Source: Rhizobiaceae bacterium
Lineage (GTDB): Bacteria; Pseudomonadota; Alphaproteobacteria; Rhizobiales; Rhizobiaceae
Direction of reading: 5' to 3'
Length of the DNA stretch: 6,933 nucleotides
Assembly (NCBI GenBank): GCA_028865845.1
Contig: JAGWJK010000226.1
Coordinates: 1-6,933, forward strand
A program made the position numbers and the translations under genes. Below are positions 1 to 6,879 of the stretch, piece by piece. How positions within the stretch are numbered: position 1 is the stretch's first letter; every line of letters begins with the position of its first letter. Below the pieces are notes generated by a model. That model was not told the DNA's origin, made no database searches, and saw only the letters and a program-made list of their open reading frames with translations.

Positions 1-317
1 TATAGGCAATGGTCGAGCTGTTGCCGTACACGAAGCTTTGGCCGGAATTGGCCGTCACGGTGACGGCGCGCTTGTCGATCGTCAGGCTATCCGAACCATA
101 ATCGACATAATAGTCGCTGCTGCTGCCCGTGGAATAGGTGAGCGCCAGCACGTTGCCGGAATAGGCATAAGTTCCGGCATTGGTGGTTGCGCCGACGGCG
201 CTGCCAAAGCCGACAGTGACATTGCTCGCGCCGATTCCGTCCGCGGTGATGCCGCTTGTCGACGCCGCGTCGCCATAAGTCGAGGACGTATCGCCAGAGA
301 GGCGAACGTAATAATCA
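1..317 (-). other. MBG-type domain of TpsA, partial
   Basis: The last visible residues (about 1365-1470) show the MBG pattern: STYGDA at the start of a unit, NAGTYAY in the middle, then DYYVDYGSDSLTIDKRAVTV, which runs straight into the next unit with FVYGN. The linker IDKRAVTVTA between a finished unit and the next YG motif suggests tandem copies continuing beyond the window. Such domains usually sit in the distal stalk of surface adhesins. Confidence 0.75.
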
Positions 318-3300
318 TAAACCGGATCGGTTGTCAGGCTGCGCAGCACCGGGCTGCCGCCCGCCTTCAGCATCGCCCAGCTGCCGGTGAAATCCCAGCC
401 GGCGTCGATGAAGGTGAAGGGATTGGTCATCTGCGCGTGCGTCAGACCAGTCCCGCCGCCCGAACTCGATAGCTGTCCAGTCGTCTCCGTATCCCAAAAG
501 CTCTGGCTGTAGCTGCCGTTGGTGTCGATAGCTACAAGGCCGCCCTCGTACAACCCCCTCGACACCGCTCCGATTGCATAGGAATTCTGGATCAAGCCAA
601 AGTTGCGGCCAACGAGACCGCCGTTTGCACCTTGGGAGCCCGACACGGCACCGGTCGCATAGGCATCCTGGATCACACGATAGTTGCGGCCGACAAGACC
701 ACCATTAAGCTGTCCGGACACGCTGCCAGTGGCATAGGACTGGCTTATCGTGCCGGAGTTTTCGCCGGCTAGACCGCCAGCTTCGAATTCACCAGACACG
801 TTACCGGTGGCGTAAGACTGGCTTATCGTTCCGTCGTTTATGCCGACCAAGCCACCGGCGGTCCAAAGAGCGAAACTATACGTGTAGCCACCTGCGACCG
901 TACTGGTCGCATGGGATAGCGTGATCGTTCCTTCGTTTTCGCCGACGAGGCCGCCTGTAATTGCGTCACCGGAAACGGTCCCGCTTACATAGGCATTGCT
1001 GATAGTGCCGCCGTTGTTGCCGACAAGAATGCCCGCATAGTAGTTCGTCCCGGTTACGTTTGCATTGGTGACGCCAACGTTCTTAATGGTGCTGCTGCCG
1101 GTGGTGGTGTCGAAAAGTCCGGCATAGCCTGCGGCGTTAAGGGTGAGACCCCAAATGACGTGGCCATCGCCATCGAATGTTCCGGAAAAGCCGCTGGTAG
1201 GACCGATCGGGACCCAACCGCTCGCCGCGCTCCAGATGCCGGAGGCGCTGCTACCAGCCGTATCGGACGCATCGATGTCGGCACCAAGCACATAACTGCC
1301 GGAGAGATTGGTACCGATCAGGGCGAGCTGATGCAGATTGGATATGGTAGCAATGCCGTTTGTATCGGCCGTCGCCGCCTCCGAGCGCAGGATCGGGCGC
1401 ATGTCGCCCGTCTGGTACCAGACGTTGGCAAAATCGAAGCCTGTATAATTGGACGCCGAACGGGCCAGCGCGGTCGTCAGGCCGGTGACGTTGCTGCTTT
1501 GCCCGGCACCATCATTGCCTATCCCGCTTGCGCGACCGCTGGTTTCGCTATCCCAGAACAGATTGCTGAGCGATACCGCGCCACCGTTTTGTCCCACATC
1601 CCAACCGATCGATCCCCCGGCATAGGTGGCGAATGCCGAAGGCGCCGTCACGCTGCCGGTCGAATAAGCGTTCGCGACGGTGACGCTGGCATTGCTGCCG
1701 TAAGACGAGAGGTATCCGACAAGTCCGCCATTATTGCTGTACATTGGCCCTTGGACCGCGCCGGTGGCGTAGGCATTGGTAATCGAGGCGACGCTGGTAC
1801 CGCTAGAAGTGGAGGCGAAACTTTCCCCCACGAGCCCACCATTCATGCTGCCGCCGAACACTGCGCCGGTCGCGTAGACGTTCGATATCAGCGTATAACC
1901 CTGCGACACAGTGTTGGTGCCGACGAGACCACCTGCGGCAGTGATATTCGACGAGCCGGTATTCCCGGTCGCATAGGCATCCGTGATCGAGGCGGTATAG
2001 CCAAGTCGGGCGTAATTCTGGCCGACAAGACCACCAAGCGTTGCGTTGGCACCTCCTGTCACGACGCCCGTCGCATAGGAGGTGGTTATGCTGGCATTGG
2101 CAGAATAGGCATAATTATATGCCGTGAGGCCGCCGGCACTTCCATACGCTCCTTCGTTCACCGCGCCGGTCGCGTAAGACCCGGTGATCGTGGCCGTTCC
2201 GCCCGTGGCATTGTTGAAACCAACCAGCCCGCCGGCATTGCCATAGGTGCCGGCCGTTACCGCGCCGGTTGCGAAGGAATTGGAGATCAGCGTCGCGGCA
2301 CGATCCGTTTTCGCCTCCCCTACCAGCCCACCGACGGTCGCATAGGCACCGCCGAGCACCGTGGTCGAGGCGGACGCGTTCACGACCGAAGCCTGCGAAC
2401 TCCCTGTTCCCAACAGCCCGACCAGCGCCCCGACATAACCCCCGGTGCCGGTATTGTCGGCACCCGTCACGCTGCCGCCGATGAGCGCGATGTCGCGGAT
2501 CGTACCGCTCGAAACCAGACCGAAGAGGCCGACATTGGCGTTGGCGGTTGTGCTGTTGATATTCAGGTCCGAGACCGAGTGGCCAAGACCCTCGAAGGTC
2601 CCGCTGAAGGTCGGGACGATCGAACCGGTATAGGCGGTCGCCGTCCCACTGGCCGTGCCGTCGGTTGTCGCGAACAGATCGGTCGCCAAGGCGGACTTGC
2701 CGCCTGTACTGATGGCGGCAAGATCGGCCATCGAATAGACCAGCGCATAGCTCTGGCCGTTGACGGTCAGCGAACCGCCTTGATTGGTCGCGCCATAGTC
2801 GATCGACGCGCCACTCGCAAATGACAGATTGGTCGGCGACGTGCTGTCGTAGATCAGCGACACCCCGCCTGCGCCTCCGACATTGATGGAATCGTCGAGG
2901 GTGATGGCATTCGCCGCACTCAGCGTCAGCGTCGAACCTGATGACCAGGAGATCGGCGCGGCGACGGTGATGTTGCCCGTCTGGCTGCCGGCGGAGCCGG
3001 AAGTGCCGGTCGCGACGGTGACGTTGGCCGTCGCCAGCGCGCTGGTCAGGGTGTTGACATTGATGACGCTGTCATTGTCGCTTGCCGTGAAGCCGGAAGA
3101 ATTGCTGTCCGTTCCCGAAGAAATCGTCACATTGTAGGGATCGAGCAGCAGGTTGCCGAACGAGCCGTTGGCGGCGCTGAGATCGGTAAAGCCGGTGTAG
3201 GACAGCAGCGCCTTGCCCGAGACTTCCGCCTCGCCGCCATTGCCGGCGCGCGCGCCACCCTTGGCCGTGATCTCCCCTGCGAAGCTGGTCAAATCGTCAG

Positions 3301-4411
3301 ACCACAAGACCACGCTGCCACCGTTACCGACAGTGATCGCATTGGCATTGATCGCGGTCTTTGCATCGACCGTCAGCGTTTCGGCATGCTTCAGCGGACC
3401 TTTCCCCTGACGGCCGCCGCCGATATTGACGGTGCCGCCGCCGGTCTTGCCCGAGGCATCCACCTTGGCACTTGTAAGCGTCAGTTTGCGGCCGGTGACC
3501 GTGACATTGCCGCCCTTAGCGGCGCTGTTGCCGGCATCGAGCGTACCGGAGACAGAAACGTCGCCGTCGTCGCCGGTCAGCGTGATATCGCCTCTCTTGC
3601 CGCTGACGCCCGTCGCCTCGATCGTGCCGGACATGTTGACTGCCTGGCGCGCCATGTCCTTGGCGGCTGCCGCCGACAATTGCACCGTGCCGCCGCGAGC
3701 CGAGATCTTGCCAATGTTGGAAACCAGCGCGTCCTTGCCGCCGGCTTTCGTCGGCACCGCGACCTGCAGGAAACCGTCGCCCGACAGATCAAGCGTTGCC
3801 TGCTCGCCCGAGCCGAGCGCCGCCTTGCCGAGCGGCACGGTGATCGTGCCGGAATTGCCGACCACGCCGCCGATCAGCGCCATGTAGCCGCCGCGATTGA
3901 TGGTGATCGATCCAGCATTGTTCACCGGCGCCGAGGCGCCGTTGCCGGAAAACGTCCGCTTGCCGGCCATGAAATCGTCATCGGAAATGCCAAGCGTCGA
4001 GGCGACGAAACCGCCGGCCTTCACCGTACCGGTGCCCGTGATGGCGATGCCGTTCGGGTTGACCAGGTAGACCTGGCCGTTGGCGCTGATCTGGCCCGCA
4101 ATCGTCGAGGTCGTATCGCCCGTGACGCGGTTGAGGATGGCCGCATTGGCGTCGGGCTGGGCGAAGGTGACGCGATTGCCCTTGCCGACGTTGAAGCGCT
4201 GCCAGTTGACGACGGCGCTGCCGCTCGTCTGGGTGATCGTCAGGGCACCGTTTGCCGGCGCGCCGATAGTGGCGCTGCCGGCCGCCACCTGGCCACCCGT
4301 CGGCAGCGACTGCGCGAGCGCCGCCGTCGAATGCACCAGCGCCGTCGAGGCAAGCAGGGCCAACAGTCGCGTATTGTGGGAAAGCACGGTACGGGCAGAG
4401 CGTTTGGTCAT
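1..4411 (-). CDS. TpsA family exoprotein (filamentous haemagglutinin N-terminal domain, GLUG repeats, MBG domain), 3' end outside the window
   Basis: Secreted substrate of a two-partner (type Vb) system. The frame reads from ATG at 4411 to the window edge, 1,470 codons with no stop, so the C-terminus is missing. Order of parts: signal peptide (1-33, cut after ALA), TPS domain (about 36-160, NPNG at 118-121), Gly/Ser/Thr/Val-rich beta-helical stretch (about 160-550, with the marker DPYNVTI at 424-430), a first GLUG module (about 556-1010), a second (about 1016-1364), then an MBG-like domain running off the edge. I read no cysteine, common in large TPS exoproteins. The start is supported by AAGG eight bases upstream and by the correctly placed signal peptide. 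It lies 10 bp after the transporter gene, in the same operon. The adhesin role is inferred from family; no enzymatic domain is visible. No frameshift was found. Long plus-strand open frames opposite it are shadows of its codon bias. Confidence 0.95.
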   Translation of the reverse strand, partial: MTKRSARTVLSHNTRLLALLASTALVHSTAALAQSLPTGGQVAAGSATIGAPANGALTITQTSGSAVVNWQRFNVGKGNRVTFAQPDANAAILNRVTGDTTSTIAGQISANGQVYLVNPNGIAITGTGTVKAGGFVASTLGISDDDFMAGKRTFSGNGASAPVNNAGSITINRGGYMALIGGVVGNSGTITVPLGKAALGSGEQATLDLSGDGFLQVAVPTKAGGKDALVSNIGKISARGGTVQLSAAAAKDMARQAVNMSGTIEATGVSGKRGDITLTGDDGDVSVSGTLDAGNSAAKGGNVTVTGRKLTLTSAKVDASGKTGGGTVNIGGGRQGKGPLKHAETLTVDAKTAINANAITVGNGGSVVLWSDDLTSFAGEITAKGGARAGNGGEAEVSGKALLSYTGFTDLSAANGSFGNLLLDPYNVTISSGTDSNSSGFTASDNDSVINVNTLTSALATANVTVATGTSGSAGSQTGNITVAAPISWSSGSTLTLSAANAITLDDSINVGGAGGVSLIYDSTSPTNLSFASGASIDYGATNQGGSLTVNGQSYALVYSMADLAAISTGGKSALATDLFATTDGTASGTATAYTGSIVPTFSGTFEGLGHSVSDLNINSTTANANVGLFGLVSSGTIRDIALIGGSVTGADNTGTGGYVGALVGLLGTGSSQASVVNASASTTVLGGAYATVGGLVGEAKTDRAATLISNSFATGAVTAGTYGNAGGLVGFNNATGGTATITGSYATGAVNEGAYGSAGGLTAYNYAYSANASITTSYATGVVTGGANATLGGLVGQNYARLGYTASITDAYATGNTGSSNITAAGGLVGTNTVSQGYTLISNVYATGAVFGGSMNGGLVGESFASTSSGTSVASITNAYATGAVQGPMYSNNGGLVGYLSSYGSNASVTVANAYSTGSVTAPSAFATYAGGSIGWDVGQNGGAVSLSNLFWDSETSGRASGIGNDGAGQSSNVTGLTTALARSASNYTGFDFANVWYQTGDMRPILRSEAATADTNGIATISNLHQLALIGTNLSGSYVLGADIDASDTAGSSASGIWSAASGWVPIGPTSGFSGTFDGDGHVIWGLTLNAAGYAGLFDTTTGSSTIKNVGVTNANVTGTNYYAGILVGNNGGTISNAYVSGTVSGDAITGGLVGENEGTITLSHATSTVAGGYTYSFALWTAGGLVGINDGTISQSYATGNVSGEFEAGGLAGENSGTISQSYATGSVSGQLNGGLVGRNYRVIQDAYATGAVSGSQGANGGLVGRNFGLIQNSYAIGAVSRGLYEGGLVAIDTNGSYSQSFWDTETTGQLSSSGGGTGLTHAQMTNPFTFIDAGWDFTGSWAMLKAGGSPVLRSLTTDPVYDYYVRLSGDTSSTYGDAASTSGITADGIGASNVTVGFGSAVGATTNAGTYAYSGNVLALTYSTGSSSDYYVDYGSDSLTIDKRAVTVTANSGQSFVYGNSSTIAY
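318..1366 (-). repeat. Second GLUG repeat module of TpsA
   Basis: Residues about 1016-1364. It repeats the layout of the first module: LHQLALIGTNLSGSYVLGAD, then FSGTFDGDGHVIWGLTL, then about seven shorter units (roughly 25-30 residues) such as GGLVGINDGTISQSYATG and GGLAGENSGTISQSYATG. The cap is FWDTETTG (F1305, W1306, D1307) and the closing segment ends SPVLRSL. Units here are tighter and more alike than in the first module. Confidence 0.87.
1380..2745 (-). repeat. First GLUG repeat module of TpsA
   Basis: Residues about 556-1010. After an introductory stretch with SGTFEGLGHSVSDLNI there are about nine units of 30-45 residues with a core like GGLVGxN followed by a variable stretch and SYATGxV. 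Two copies are degenerate (GGLTAYN and GGSIGWD). The module ends with a cap FWDSETSG (F952, W953, D954) and a closing segment ending RPILRSE. These units form beta-solenoid coils in surface proteins; their ligand here is unknown. Confidence 0.85.
3932..4306 (-). other. TPS secretion domain of TpsA (haemagglutination-activity type)
   Basis: Residues about 36-160. The pattern matches the family: a segment NWQRFNVGKG (69-78) leading to VTFAQP, ILNRVTG (92-98), then ANGQVYLVNPNGIAITG (110-126), followed by GGFVAST. NPNG at 118-121 is one of the conserved turn motifs of this right-handed beta-helical domain, which the POTRA region of the TpsB partner recognises in the periplasm. The boundaries are approximate. 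Confidence 0.92.
4313..4411 (-). other. Sec signal peptide of TpsA (residues 1-33)
   Basis: The N-terminus begins MTKRSAR, giving a positively charged n-region (K3, R4, R7, R15). A hydrophobic core rich in Leu and Ala follows (about 16-26), then ALA before Gln34, a typical signal peptidase I site. It lacks the long extended signal region found in some very large TpsA proteins and autotransporters. Confidence 0.85.
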
Positions 4412-4418
4412 TGCTGTC

Positions 4419-4424
4419 GCCTTA
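4419..4424 (-). promoter_or_regulatory. Ribosome binding site of tpsA overlapping the tpsB stop codon
   Basis: On the minus strand the stop TAA of tpsB (4424-4422) continues as TAAGGC, so the AAGG core (4423-4420) overlaps the stop. The spacer to the ATG at 4411 is eight bases. Ribosomes terminating on tpsB would be placed at the tpsA start, which suggests translational coupling. Confidence 0.75.
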
Positions 4425-6245
4425 AAACTGGAATGCCGCGGAGACGGTGAAACGATTGTCGTCGTCGCCATCACCGAAACGTTCGACGCGGCCATATTCG
4501 AGATTGACATTGGTGCTGTTGAAGCTCGCCTGTTCGGCTGCCGCCAGCCGCAGGCCGACGCCGTAGGCCGCCCCGCGCTCGAAGCCGTTTTCCAACGCCG
4601 TCGGATCGTAGAGCTTGACGCCGCCATAGGCGCCGAACAGATAGGGCGAGACCACGACCGCACCCGGCGTCGTTTTGCCATCCGGCAGGCTGGTGCCCTG
4701 CTGCGCCGGAAACTCCGGTAAGCCGAAGGGCAGCGTGAAGCTGGTGCTGAACGGGAACTGCGCCTCGGCGCGGAGCACGAAACCGGAATCGCCCTGCATC
4801 GAGCCGATAGGGAAGCTCGACAGGCCGGTCGGCGAGACGATGCCGATCTGTTCGGAATTGAGCAGTGGCTGGCCGAAAGAGGTCTGTGCATGCGCCTTGA
4901 GATCGAAGGTCAGATGCTCTGCAACCGGCTGGCGATAACCGAGGTTAACCTCCAGCTTCTGGAAATCGGCATCGGCGCCCTGCCGCGATAGCGGCGTACC
5001 GCTGGCATCCGCCTCGGCGGCGTCGCGCGCACCGAGCCCGTCAATCCCGAAGGAGCCCGTCAGGCCCGCAGTCAGCAATGTGTCGCCGGCGACATACCAG
5101 GAAAGATCCGTGCCGGTGCGCAGGATGCGCAGCCGATCCTTCGAGATCGCCACGCCGCCGCCATCGAGCAGTTGCAGCTCTTCGTCCTGCGCATCGAAGC
5201 CGCCGGTGACGTTGAGGGTGAAATCGCGCGAGCGGATGACCGGATAGGCAAGCCGCGCCGAATAGCGGTTGAACTTCGACATGAAGTCGAGGCCGGATGA
5301 GCCCGCCTCCGGCGTCGTGCGCGAGGCGGTCGCCTCAAGATTGAGCGTCAGCCCGTCGATGCCGATCGGCAGCGTCACGCCGCCGGCGAGAGACCGGTTG
5401 CGCGGCTCGCCGGTGAAGTAGCCGGCATCACCGCCGAATTGCGGCGCTCCGGAAGCTCGGAGATAAACGAGCTCGCCAAGACCGAGGACGGAATTGAAGT
5501 CGAGGCCGATACCGGTGTTGTAGTTGCCGAGCGCGTCGGTCGAATCATTGTCGGCCGAGACGAAGCCGGTCACCGGCTTGTAGCGTGCCTCGATCGTCAG
5601 CACGCTGCCGCCCGGCGCCTTGCCCCGCGACAGCGTCGAGCGCAGCACCGTGCCCGGCAGGTCGCCGGCAAGCAGCAGGCGGCGCTCGATCTCTTTGTTG
5701 GAAATACCCTTCGCTCCGACCAGCGGCGCCAGCATTCTTGCGATCCGATCACGGATGGCATCAGGCAAATGCGAGGTATCGACGCTCTCGACGAAACCGT
5801 TGATGACGACGATGCGCAACGCCGCCCCATCGGCGAGGTGTTGGGGCGGCAGCGTCACGCGCACCAGGCCGTAGCCTTTCGCCGCATAGAGGCGCTCCAG
5901 CGTGCTGGCCGCCGCAAACAGTGCCGCCGCGGTCACCTGCTTGCCTTTCAGGCTACCGGCGATGCGCGCCTCGTCATCGGCAAAGCCGGGCAATCCACCC
6001 TCGATCCTAACGTCCCTCAACCTCACGGTCAGCTTCTCGGCCCCCTTCGGCGCGACCGGTCCGGAGGACTCCGGAATAACGATGCCGCCACCCTGTTTCT
6101 GCAGAGTCGGCTCGAAGGTCTGCGGCGTCACCTGCGAAGCGGTCTGGGCAAGTGCTACGCCTGTTACCGCCGACACAACGGCAAGCACCGTGCCCGCGAG
6201 CAGCATCACACGCGGTTTCAACAATTCACGCGCTTTCAACGACAC
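4422..6245 (-). CDS. TpsB family two-partner secretion transporter (ShlB/FhaC/HecB type)
   Basis: Outer-membrane pore that exports the TpsA protein encoded just downstream. The 607 residues are a usual length. Parts: signal peptide (1-33, ALA before Gln34), linker (34-70), POTRA domain (about 72-155, with LERLYAAKGYGLVRVTLPPQ and INGFVESV), a second POTRA-like segment (about 158-215, including LLLAGDLPGTVLRSTL), then a beta-barrel to the C-terminus, which ends in Phe607 after alternating residues as expected for a Bam-recognised last strand. The start is GTG at 6245, chosen for GAAGGGG ten bases upstream and for a complete signal peptide; the ATG at codon 14 would remove the charged n-region. 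Oddity: where the L6 motif VRGY/F is expected, before GDSGFVLRAE, the protein has LSSF (475-478), and the later FxDxG motif reads FGAYG (537-541). No cysteine is present. Confidence 0.96.
   Translation of the reverse strand: MSLKARELLKPRVMLLAGTVLAVVSAVTGVALAQTASQVTPQTFEPTLQKQGGGIVIPESSGPVAPKGAEKLTVRLRDVRIEGGLPGFADDEARIAGSLKGKQVTAAALFAAASTLERLYAAKGYGLVRVTLPPQHLADGAALRIVVINGFVESVDTSHLPDAIRDRIARMLAPLVGAKGISNKEIERRLLLAGDLPGTVLRSTLSRGKAPGGSVLTIEARYKPVTGFVSADNDSTDALGNYNTGIGLDFNSVLGLGELVYLRASGAPQFGGDAGYFTGEPRNRSLAGGVTLPIGIDGLTLNLEATASRTTPEAGSSGLDFMSKFNRYSARLAYPVIRSRDFTLNVTGGFDAQDEELQLLDGGGVAISKDRLRILRTGTDLSWYVAGDTLLTAGLTGSFGIDGLGARDAAEADASGTPLSRQGADADFQKLEVNLGYRQPVAEHLTFDLKAHAQTSFGQPLLNSEQIGIVSPTGLSSFPIGSMQGDSGFVLRAEAQFPFSTSFTLPFGLPEFPAQQGTSLPDGKTTPGAVVVSPYLFGAYGGVKLYDPTALENGFERGAAYGVGLRLAAAEQASFNSTNVNLEYGRVERFGDGDDDNRFTVSAAFQF
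6147..6245 (-). other. Sec signal peptide of TpsB (residues 1-33)
   Basis: Starting from the GTG codon, the n-region carries K4, R6, K10 and R12. A hydrophobic core follows from about residue 13 (VMLLAGTVLAVV), ending in VALA before Gln34. This supports the GTG start over the internal ATG at residue 14. Confidence 0.82.
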
Positions 6246-6255
6246 GATAGCCGTT

Positions 6256-6262
6256 CCCCTTC
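6256..6262 (-). promoter_or_regulatory. Ribosome binding site of tpsB
   Basis: The minus strand reads GAAGGGG here, ten bases before the GTG start at 6245. It decides in favour of the GTG start because the internal ATG at residue 14 has no comparable purine-rich box. Confidence 0.65.
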
Positions 6263-6323
6263 AGACCACTGCTTTCTTCGCCCGACGACAGGCAGCGCCG
6301 CCACGCCGACCCCGTCGCACCTT

Positions 6324-6378
6324 GCATCCGATCCGGCAACGCTTTGATCACATGACCAAGGGATCGCGCATCCGATCC
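6324..6378. repeat. 11-bp direct repeat upstream of tpsB
   Basis: GCATCCGATCC occurs at 6324-6334 and again at 6368-6378 (plus strand), 44 bp apart start to start, about four helical turns. The right copy is also half of an inverted repeat (GGATCG at 6361-6366, CGATCC at 6373-6378). The pair sits 79-133 bp upstream of the tpsB start, where a regulator site would be plausible, but no known motif is recognised. Confidence 0.5.
6344..6359. promoter_or_regulatory. Near-palindrome upstream of tpsB, possible operator
   Basis: TTGATCA and TGACCAA flank a 2-bp centre, with a single mismatch between the arms. It lies between the two copies of the 11-bp direct repeat, about 100 bp before the tpsB start. 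A dimeric regulator could bind such a site; this is inference from symmetry and position only. Confidence 0.35.
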
Positions 6379-6417
6379 AAACCAGATTGCCGCGGACGCT
6401 AGGAAAATTTCGCTCCG

Positions 6418-6750
6418 ATGTCGCAGTCCATTTTTGGCTCAATCGCCGAAAAATGGCCGATGTTGCTTCTGATACCAAACAGCCCTTCGTCGATCTCGTG
6501 CGTCACCTCGTGCGGATGGGTTGTCATCAGCAAGACACCCGGCCATCAGCCAGCCTCGGTGGACCTCCACGGCCAGATCGCCTCGATCCTCGCGGCGATG
6601 GAAGCAGCGACCATTCTGGAAGAGCGTTTCAAGCTGCAGAAGCACCATGAGTATCTGGCACGGACTGAGACCGGTGAGTTGGATAAAGAGCTAAAACGCA
6701 AAAAAGCTCCTCGACGCTTATGCGGAGGAGCTTTCTATCAACCGACTTGA
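6418..6750 (+). CDS. Doubtful small ORF, possibly a gene remnant
   Basis: Product not recognised. The frame runs 110 codons from ATG at 6418, with AGGAAA eleven bases upstream, to TGA at 6748-6750. The first 45 residues look like chance translation. From about residue 47 it is protein-like: VDLHGQIASILAAMEAATIL, then a charged helix with LEERFKLQKHHEYL and a Lys/Glu-rich end. The VDLHGxIAxIL pattern loosely recalls the tail of some large serine recombinases of rhizobia, but this is from memory and weak. The last codons overlap the terminator hairpin at 6703-6734, which argues against an intact conserved C-terminus. A 42-codon frame also exists on the other strand (6527 to 6399). Either a degenerate 3' end of a gene or a chance frame. 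Confidence 0.25.
   Translation: MSQSIFGSIAEKWPMLLLIPNSPSSISCVTSCGWVVISKTPGHQPASVDLHGQIASILAAMEAATILEERFKLQKHHEYLARTETGELDKELKRKKAPRRLCGGAFYQPT
6700..6734 (-). terminator. Rho-independent terminator
   Basis: A perfect 10-bp stem (AAAGCTCCTC at 6703-6712, GAGGAGCTTT at 6725-6734) is extended by an inner 3-bp CGC/GCG stem with a TTAT loop and a 2-base bulge. On the minus strand it ends in six T residues (6705-6700). It lies about 145 bp after the 3' end of the tRNA and most likely terminates the tRNA (possibly rRNA operon) transcript. The plus-strand side has no comparable T-run. Confidence 0.85.
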
Positions 6751-6768
6751 ATGGGCAGACATTCAAGT
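6745..6768. repeat. Inverted repeat / hairpin
   Basis: ACTTGAATG (6745-6753) and CATTCAAGT (6760-6768) form a perfect 9-bp stem with a 6-base loop. On the plus strand it is followed by TTTCGTTCTT, so it could be a weak plus-strand terminator. On the minus strand it precedes the stronger terminator and could instead stabilise the 3' end of the tRNA transcript. Confidence 0.5.
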
Positions 6769-6879
6769 TTCGTTCTTGAGGTTATGGTGGTTCGGACAGG
6801 GAGCTACCGTCACGAGCGAAGGTGAAGTCTTTGGGCAATCGATCGCGTGTGTTTTGGGAGATACTGTTGGGGAAAGGTT

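Larger units (their letters stand above)
6246..6879. other. Spacer between tRNA-fMet and tpsB
   Basis: About 630 bp with no confidently recognised gene. From the right it holds a short stretch after the tRNA 3' end, two neighbouring hairpins (6745-6768 and 6703-6734), a doubtful plus-strand ORF (6418-6750), and a segment with a near-palindrome and an 11-bp direct repeat upstream of tpsB. Since a strong minus-strand terminator separates tpsB from the tRNA, tpsB should have its own promoter between about 6262 and 6700. I could not find a convincing -35/-10 pair. Confidence 0.6.

Noticed and set aside
480..1060. Possible CRISPR-like or non-coding tandem repeats from recurring bases such as CATAGGCAT and GACTGGCTTATCG
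   Set aside because: The repeats are in codon phase and encode the SYATG and GGLVG motifs of the GLUG units; there are no uniform spacers.
1160..2824. 554-codon plus-strand open frame (also 38-472 and 3386-4450)
   Set aside because: They lie exactly antisense to tpsA in the mirrored codon register. Their translations are rich in Arg, Gly and Ala with no domain, as expected from a GC-biased gene read backwards. The minus frame has a signal peptide and clear TPS and GLUG motifs.
5439..6347. 302-codon plus-strand open frame opposite tpsB
   Set aside because: It is antisense to a full-length TpsB with recognisable POTRA and barrel motifs. The plus translation shows no domain and a composition typical of a shadow.
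6331..6359. Sigma70-type promoter for tpsB with TTGGTC as -35
   Set aside because: The hexamer at the right spacing reads CCGGAT, which does not resemble a -10 element. I could not support any other pair.
6236..6478. 80-codon minus-strand frame in front of tpsB
   Set aside because: The translation shows no recognisable motif, has scattered Cys and Trp, and overlaps the tpsB start and its upstream repeats. It is more likely a chance frame.
6710..6754. 14-codon serine-rich minus-strand mini-ORF (ATG at 6754) whose stop lies in the terminator loop, resembling an attenuator leader peptide
   Set aside because: It has no clear ribosome binding site, no serine-related gene follows, and it lies in the tail of a stable RNA transcript. 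The match is probably chance.
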